Position numbers and translations under genes: made by a program
Source: JAAZBA01 sp964461815
GTDB taxonomy: Bacteria; Bacillota; Clostridia; Oscillospirales; QAMX01
Reading direction: 5' to 3'
NCBI GenBank assembly: GCA_964461815.1
Contig: CAYWVF010000013.1
Coordinates: 1 to 64,000, forward strand
DNA: 64,000 nt
Notes under the pieces: model-generated
Told to the model about the DNA's origin: nothing
The model's database searches: none
What the model saw: only the letters and a program-made list of their open reading frames with translations
Shown here: positions 59,752-64,000 of the stretch, piece after piece
Position numbering within the stretch: position 1 is the stretch's first letter
Layout of the letters: each line of letters starts with the position of its first letter

Positions 59752-61078
59752 TAACAGCCAAGCCTGCCTTTTGTAATTTTTTTATTTCGTAAATGTAGCA
59801 TGGAGTTAAAAATACCGCCAGAACGAGCCATGTTACCGCATCGGTAAGAGGAATACTTACAAAGCCTAATTTTGCTGAAAACATTATAGGGATCAGATAT
59901 CTGACAATGATCTCGAGGAATCCGGATATCGTGGGGAAAAGCGGTTTGCCAAGCCCCGTGAGGACTGTTTTGTAAACGGAAGCAAACGTCAGGATAAACA
60001 TTGCCGTGCAGCGCATCTTAAGATATAAAACACCTGCATCCACGGCAACGGCACTGTCCTTTATAATAAATGAAAGCAGGGGACGCATCGTCAGAAGTGC
60101 GATGATGAATAAAACGACATTTGTAAGAGTGATAATAATATTTACCTGCCTTACGCCTGATTTTATTCTGTCTATGTTGCCTGCACCGAGATTCTGAGAA
60201 ACGAAAACGGAGGCTGCGGTCGAGAATCCGAAGATAGGAGTCGTGATTATGTATCCTATCCTTGATGCACACGAATATGCTTTGACATACTCTGTACCGA
60301 TATTGTTTGATATGAAGCTGAGAATGATAACTCCGAACATCACAACAAAATTGGTCACAGCCATCGGTATACCTATGTGAAGGCATTCTCTTAACGTGGC
60401 TTTGCATATCCTCAGATCGGATATCTTTATTTTGTAAAGCGGTACCTTTTTGTTGATAAAATATATACACATTATCACTGCACAAAGCTGAGATAAAACG
60501 GTCGAAAGCGCAGCACCTGCAACGCCCATTTTAAAGCAATAAGCAAAAACAAATATCAGTGCGATATGTATGCAGGAGGCGGCAAAAAGAAAGATCAGAG
60601 GCTCACGACTGTTGCCGAGTGCTCGAAGCATTTCACATAAGAAGTTGTAGAGTACAGACGTAGATATACCTATAAAAATTATTTTGAGGTATAAAGTCGC
60701 ATCGTCTAAAATCTCGGCAGGAGTATCCATAAGAATAAGGATATTTCTTGCAAAGATAGTACCGAAAACAGTGAGCAGAGCACTGACTGTGACTGCAACG
60801 ATCAGCGAGTTTGAGAATACCTTTTTCAGACCGACAATATCGTTGCTGCCGTATTTCTTCCCGGCAACGACTGAAAAGCCCGACATAAGTCCGATAATAG
60901 TATCTGTAAAAAGCGAGATGACAGAGCCTGTAGCACCTATCGCCGCAAGTGCCACAGAGTCAACGGCACGTCCTATTACAACGGAGTCTACGAGAGTATA
61001 CAGATTCTGTAAGACTCTTACAAGTATGCACGGCAAAGCGAATATGGTTATTTTCTTTAAAATATTTCCTGTTGTCAT
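59738..61078 (-). CDS. MATE family transporter
   Basis: 446 residues, twelve membrane helices of MATE type, with LVDSVVIGRAVDSVALAAIGATGSV in the first half and AYSCASRIGYIITTPIFGFSTAASVFVSQNLGAG in the second. It differs clearly from the other MATE gene at 49629. The position in an operon with a carbohydrate-like enzyme, and divergent from an AraC regulator, suggests that it may export a metabolite or act on a sugar derivative rather than a drug. SD GGTGG lies 8 bases upstream. Confidence 0.9.
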   Translation of the reverse strand: MTTGNILKKITIFALPCILVRVLQNLYTLVDSVVIGRAVDSVALAAIGATGSVISLFTDTIIGLMSGFSVVAGKKYGSNDIVGLKKVFSNSLIVAVTVSALLTVFGTIFARNILILMDTPAEILDDATLYLKIIFIGISTSVLYNFLCEMLRALGNSREPLIFLFAASCIHIALIFVFAYCFKMGVAGAALSTVLSQLCAVIMCIYFINKKVPLYKIKISDLRICKATLRECLHIGIPMAVTNFVVMFGVIILSFISNNIGTEYVKAYSCASRIGYIITTPIFGFSTAASVFVSQNLGAGNIDRIKSGVRQVNIIITLTNVVLFIIALLTMRPLLSFIIKDSAVAVDAGVLYLKMRCTAMFILTFASVYKTVLTGLGKPLFPTISGFLEIIVRYLIPIMFSAKLGFVSIPLTDAVTWLVLAVFLTPCYIYEIKKLQKAGLAVNEKQ

Positions 61079-61102
61079 TTTTTACACCACCCAATGCCTT
61101 GT

Positions 61103-61131
61103 ATTATACCCTCAGGCGATATCTCATTCAA
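61103..61131 (-). promoter_or_regulatory. Sigma-A-like promoter of the MATE/enzyme operon
   Basis: Minus-strand TTGAAT (61126-61131), 17-base spacer, TATAAT (61103-61108). Confidence 0.75.
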
Positions 61132-61183
61132 GGTGCTTTTCGATATATTTGATTGTACTTTTCAAATATATTGGCAAAAAGCT

Positions 61184-61212
61184 TTGACTGTTTACGTTTG
61201 ATTTGGTATACT
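61184..61212 (+). promoter_or_regulatory. Sigma-A-like promoter of the AraC-type gene
   Basis: TTGACT (61184-61189), 17-base spacer, TATACT (61207-61212). The start is near 61219, so the leader is very short and GTG 61236 fits. Confidence 0.72.
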
Positions 61213-61235
61213 TAAGCTGAGTATATGCTGGGGAT

Positions 61236-62063
61236 GTGAGTCGATTGGACAGTGAGAGCTTTTTAGCGCTTTCGGAGCTTTACAAGATGGATATTGATTT
61301 GACGGATCTTTTCGCCGAACGTCAAAAATGGAGAGATGGCTGTATATTTAAAAGAAACCGCCCGAGAAAAAGCAATGGCTTTGTCTTCCTGAACGGGTGC
61401 AGCGGAGAATATACGGACAAATACGGCAAAAGCTTTCCGGCACCGTGTAAAAGCCTTGTCTATCTGCCGTACCAGAGCGAATATTCCGTGTTGAATGTCT
61501 CGTCAAGCATGGACTCACCGGATGCATACCTTATCGAATTTAATATCGTGACAAACGGCTCGAAGATAACACTTTCCGATTCACCGATCCGCATGAAAAA
61601 TGTAAATCAGTTTTATGTGAAGGACATAATGGAGGACATAGTTTCGGAATACGAATCACTGAACAGATCACCATCTGTTATAAAGCAGCTCATCTATAAA
61701 TTCATCGTGTACCTGTGCAAAGAGGAGATGTCGTCACAGACGGAAAACTATTCTCTGATATCACCTGCGATCGACTTTCTGGAGAAAAATTCGATCAACT
61801 CGCTTACCGTCGATCAGCTTGCGGCTATGTGTCATATAAGCAGCGGATATTTCAGAAAGCTGTTTAATGAATATGCAGGCAAAAGCCCGATGCGGTATAT
61901 TACGGACAGAAAGATCGATATCGCAAAGAAAATGCTTGATGACAGCAATACCTCGATCAGCATGATAGCGGAGCTATTGGAGTTCAGTAACAGCTCATAC
62001 TTTTGCAAAATGTTCAAGAAAAGAACGGGACTGACGCCGAATGAATACAGAAATACCGATTAA
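61236..62063 (+). CDS. AraC family transcriptional regulator
   Basis: 275 residues from GTG 61236. The N-terminal half (residues 15-150) is a cupin-like sensor with SKSLVYLPYQSEYSV. The C-terminal half has two helix-turn-helix units: NSLTVDQLAAMCHISSGYFRKLFNEYAGKSP, then MRYITDRKIDIAKKMLDDSN and SISMIAELLEFSNSSYFCKMFKKRTGLTPNEY, the typical AraC/XylS end. It probably senses a small sugar-like ligand and activates the divergent MATE/enzyme operon and perhaps the glycyl radical enzyme downstream. A terminator follows. Confidence 0.92.
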   Translation: MSRLDSESFLALSELYKMDIDLTDLFAERQKWRDGCIFKRNRPRKSNGFVFLNGCSGEYTDKYGKSFPAPCKSLVYLPYQSEYSVLNVSSSMDSPDAYLIEFNIVTNGSKITLSDSPIRMKNVNQFYVKDIMEDIVSEYESLNRSPSVIKQLIYKFIVYLCKEEMSSQTENYSLISPAIDFLEKNSINSLTVDQLAAMCHISSGYFRKLFNEYAGKSPMRYITDRKIDIAKKMLDDSNTSISMIAELLEFSNSSYFCKMFKKRTGLTPNEYRNTD

Positions 62064-62095
62064 AAATGCGCTTTCATAGCTTGAAAGCGTATTTT
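62063..62095 (+). terminator. Terminator after the AraC-type gene
   Basis: AAAATGCGCTTTCA pairs with TGAAAGCGTATTTT, then GTTTTTTAAA. Confidence 0.82.
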
Positions 62096-62202
62096 GTTTT
62101 TTAAACCGCCTTGAAGTACACTTGCCGTGTTGCAGCGATCTCGATTTATCAACACTTTTAGTTGGAATTAATCAGCTGATTTTCAAAAGAAATAAAAGTA
62201 TG

Positions 62203-62231
62203 TTGAACTTTTTTAATATCAATGATATAAT
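62203..62231 (+). promoter_or_regulatory. Sigma-A-like promoter of the glycyl radical enzyme gene
   Basis: TTGAAC (62203-62208), 17-base spacer, TATAAT (62226-62231). Transcription would begin near 62238. Confidence 0.75.
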
Positions 62232-62314
62232 GGAGGAAAGTGAACATAGAAAGTTATTCGGAAGAGAAACAGATACCGCAATTCGACTTGAATTTTGCAA
62301 AAGCAGGTGATTTT

Positions 62315-64000
62315 ATGAATGAGAAGCTATATAATTATATCCTTGATAAAAAACATCATAGGTTTAGAAAAGATTATCCGAACTATGATAACATAGCGGA
62401 GGAATTTAAGGCGAAAGAGCTTTCACCAAAGGAGCGAATGACAAGACGGTTTGAGCTTTTGTCAGGTCTGGAAACACCTGTTTTGTTGGAGGGTGAAAAA
62501 ATATGCTTTTTGCGTACAGTAAAGAAGCTGCCCGACTGCTTTACAGACGAGGAATGGAAAGAAATAAGAAGCAAGCATTATATACACGAGCTTGGCTATA
62601 TATCAAACCTTTGTCCCGACTATGAAAGAGTAATAAAAGTGGGACTGCTTGAAGTAAGAAAAGGTGCCGATGAATACGGAAAGCGTGTGATCGATAGTGT
62701 GATTGACCTGTCGAAAAGGTATAAAAAAGAGGCTGAAAGGCTTGGAAGGACAGAGCTTGTAAGGGTGCTTGAAAGAGTGCCGGAATACGGTGCAACAAGC
62801 TTTTATGAAGCGTTGCAGTTTTTCAGGATCATCCACTTTTCATTGTGGCTTGAGGGAAATTATCATAATACGATAGGCAGGCTTGATAAATATATGTTCC
62901 CATACTTGAAGGCTGATATGGAAAAGGGAATATATACGGAGGAAACAGCGCTTGAAATGGTCGAGGATTTCTTTCTATCGTTCAATAAGGACAGTGATCT
63001 TTATGTCGGAGTACAGCAAGGGGATAACGGTCAAAGCCTTGTGCTTGGAGGTGTTGATGAAAATGGAGACGAGGTATTCAATCTTCTGTCCGAATTATGC
63101 TTAAAAGCAAGCAAAAGATTGCGCATGATCGACCCTAAAATAAATCTCAGAGTAAATAAAAATACCTCGCTGAGAGTATATGAGCTGGGGAGTGAGCTTA
63201 CAAAGGCAGGGCTGGGCTTTCCTCAGTATTCAAATGATGATATTGTAATTGACGGACTGACAAAACTCGGCTATGAGCTTAAGGATGCAAAAAATTATGC
63301 GACGGCAGCGTGCTGGGAGTTTATAATACCGGGAGTCGGTGAAGACGTTGCAAATATAGGAGCACTTTCATTCCCGAAAACGATCGACTCGGCGTTGCAT
63401 AAGGACTTAGAGAAGTGTGCGACGTTTGAGGATTTTATGAATGCGGTAAATAAAGAAATTACCGATGAATGTGATAAAATATGTGACGGTATAAAGAATC
63501 TGTGGTTTGTTCCGTCACCTTTTATGAACGCTATGATGAACGGCTGCGGATATGAGGGCGGTAAATATAATAATTTCGGTATCCATGGTACGGGAATTGC
63601 AACTGCTGCCGATTCTTTAGCTGCAATAGAAAAATATGTATATAATGATAAAACCATATCAAAGTCGGAGCTGATTGAAGCGGTTGACAGTGATTTTGAA
63701 AAGCATGGCGAAATACTACCGATACTTCGCTACGAAGCACCTAAAATGGGTAACAATGATGATGCAGCCGACAGCAAAGCAACTCGCCTTTTACATATGT
63801 TCGCACAGAGCTTGAAAGGAAAAACCAACTGTAGAGGCGGTGTGTATCGAGCAGGTACAGGCTCGGCTATGTTTTACTTGTGGCATGCAAATGAAATAGG
63901 CGCATCACCTGACGGAAGACGCAAGGGTGAAGCCTTCGGTACAAATTATTCAGCCAGCCTGTTTGCTAAGATCAATGGCCCGGTTTCGGTTATCAAGTCG
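62315..64000 (+). CDS. Glycyl radical enzyme (pyruvate formate-lyase family, CxE-type), C-terminus beyond the window
   Basis: 562 codons are visible and the frame runs off the end, so the glycine-radical loop is not seen. ATG 62315 lies behind AGCAGGTGA; the promoter rules out a GTG at 62240. RMTRRFELLSGLETPVLLEGEKICF is the N-terminal helix region. The active-site Cys and Glu appear in KNYATAACWEFIIPGVGEDV, where CxE is the dehydratase/eliminase pattern (glycerol dehydratase, choline or 4-hydroxyproline type) instead of the Cys-Cys of true PFL. NFGIHGTGIATAADSLAAI and GSAMFYLWHANEIGASPDGRR are later family blocks. The substrate is unassigned and the activating enzyme is not in the window. 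Confidence 0.9.
   Translation, partial: MNEKLYNYILDKKHHRFRKDYPNYDNIAEEFKAKELSPKERMTRRFELLSGLETPVLLEGEKICFLRTVKKLPDCFTDEEWKEIRSKHYIHELGYISNLCPDYERVIKVGLLEVRKGADEYGKRVIDSVIDLSKRYKKEAERLGRTELVRVLERVPEYGATSFYEALQFFRIIHFSLWLEGNYHNTIGRLDKYMFPYLKADMEKGIYTEETALEMVEDFFLSFNKDSDLYVGVQQGDNGQSLVLGGVDENGDEVFNLLSELCLKASKRLRMIDPKINLRVNKNTSLRVYELGSELTKAGLGFPQYSNDDIVIDGLTKLGYELKDAKNYATAACWEFIIPGVGEDVANIGALSFPKTIDSALHKDLEKCATFEDFMNAVNKEITDECDKICDGIKNLWFVPSPFMNAMMNGCGYEGGKYNNFGIHGTGIATAADSLAAIEKYVYNDKTISKSELIEAVDSDFEKHGEILPILRYEAPKMGNNDDAADSKATRLLHMFAQSLKGKTNCRGGVYRAGTGSAMFYLWHANEIGASPDGRRKGEAFGTNYSASLFAKINGPVSVIKS

Noticed and set aside
62240..62314. Earlier GTG start for the glycyl radical enzyme, and a small frame from the ATG near 62230
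   Set aside because: The promoter at 62203-62231 puts the transcript start near 62238, so neither would have a ribosome binding site in the RNA.
1..64000. CRISPR arrays and tRNA or rRNA genes
   Set aside because: I found no regularly spaced repeats and no tRNA or rRNA signatures other than tmRNA when reading both strands.

Overview
The window looks like a chromosome segment of a Gram-positive gut Clostridia member, most likely a Ruminococcus-like Oscillospiraceae. The reasons are the DUF4317 protein, a SpoIIE protein with a Spo0A-box-like promoter element, the pyrK/pyrD class 1B pair, a Bce-type two-component/ABC module, AGGAGG-type ribosome binding sites, and many sigma-A-like promoters with exact 17-bp spacers. 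The species cannot be named from the sequence alone.

Layout. Positions 1-3655 hold a tightly packed plus-strand catabolic operon: an FMN split-barrel protein (truncated by the window edge), an aldo/keto reductase, an OB-fold-like protein and two amidohydrolases. It ends at a degraded recombinase-like tail lying beside the 3' end of tmRNA (ssrA), which suggests an island edge. Positions 4439-10422 are minus-strand housekeeping genes: a creatininase-family amidase, rplI, recX, recA, a DUF1385 membrane protein, prfA and a YdcF-like protein. Positions 10604-24162 run on plus: a GdpP-type phosphodiesterase, an esterase, mnmA, a hydrolase, a BlaI/BlaR1-type pair whose repressor has an in-frame TGA, DUF4317, pyrC-pyrF-pyrK-pyrD, and a histidine phosphatase/GNAT fusion. 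Positions 24208-30164 are minus: a uracil-DNA glycosylase, comM, glpK, an M20 amidohydrolase and a membrane protein. A cluster of DnaA-box-like sequences sits between ung and comM.

Positions 30451-39034 hold the most unusual region, a compact minus-strand phage-derived cassette. In transcription order it has a terminase small-subunit-like fragment, large terminase, portal, scaffold-like protein, decoration-like protein, major capsid protein, head-tail connector, gp10-like stabilization protein, XhlA-like protein, amidase and holin. The larger frames are all intact. I see no integrase, repressor, replication or tail-fibre gene. It reads as a packaging-capsid-lysis module without an autonomous phage life cycle: a remnant, a satellite, or a gene-transfer-agent-like element.

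Positions 39375-44409 carry spoIIE, a small membrane protein whose ribosome binding site lies inside a long hairpin, a ParB/Noc-like protein and an NSS transporter. Positions 44712-57675 are rich in transport and stress genes: a MarR-controlled heterodimeric ABC exporter, a DUF2975-like membrane protein, a MATE exporter behind an attenuator leader (candidate guanidine-IV/mepA riboswitch), a SUKH-like protein carrying a GGADGPT motif, and a BceRSAB-like module. Positions 57724-64000 hold a probable carbohydrate cluster: a large enzyme split by an in-frame amber codon, a second MATE transporter, a divergent AraC regulator, and the start of a glycyl radical enzyme that runs off the window.
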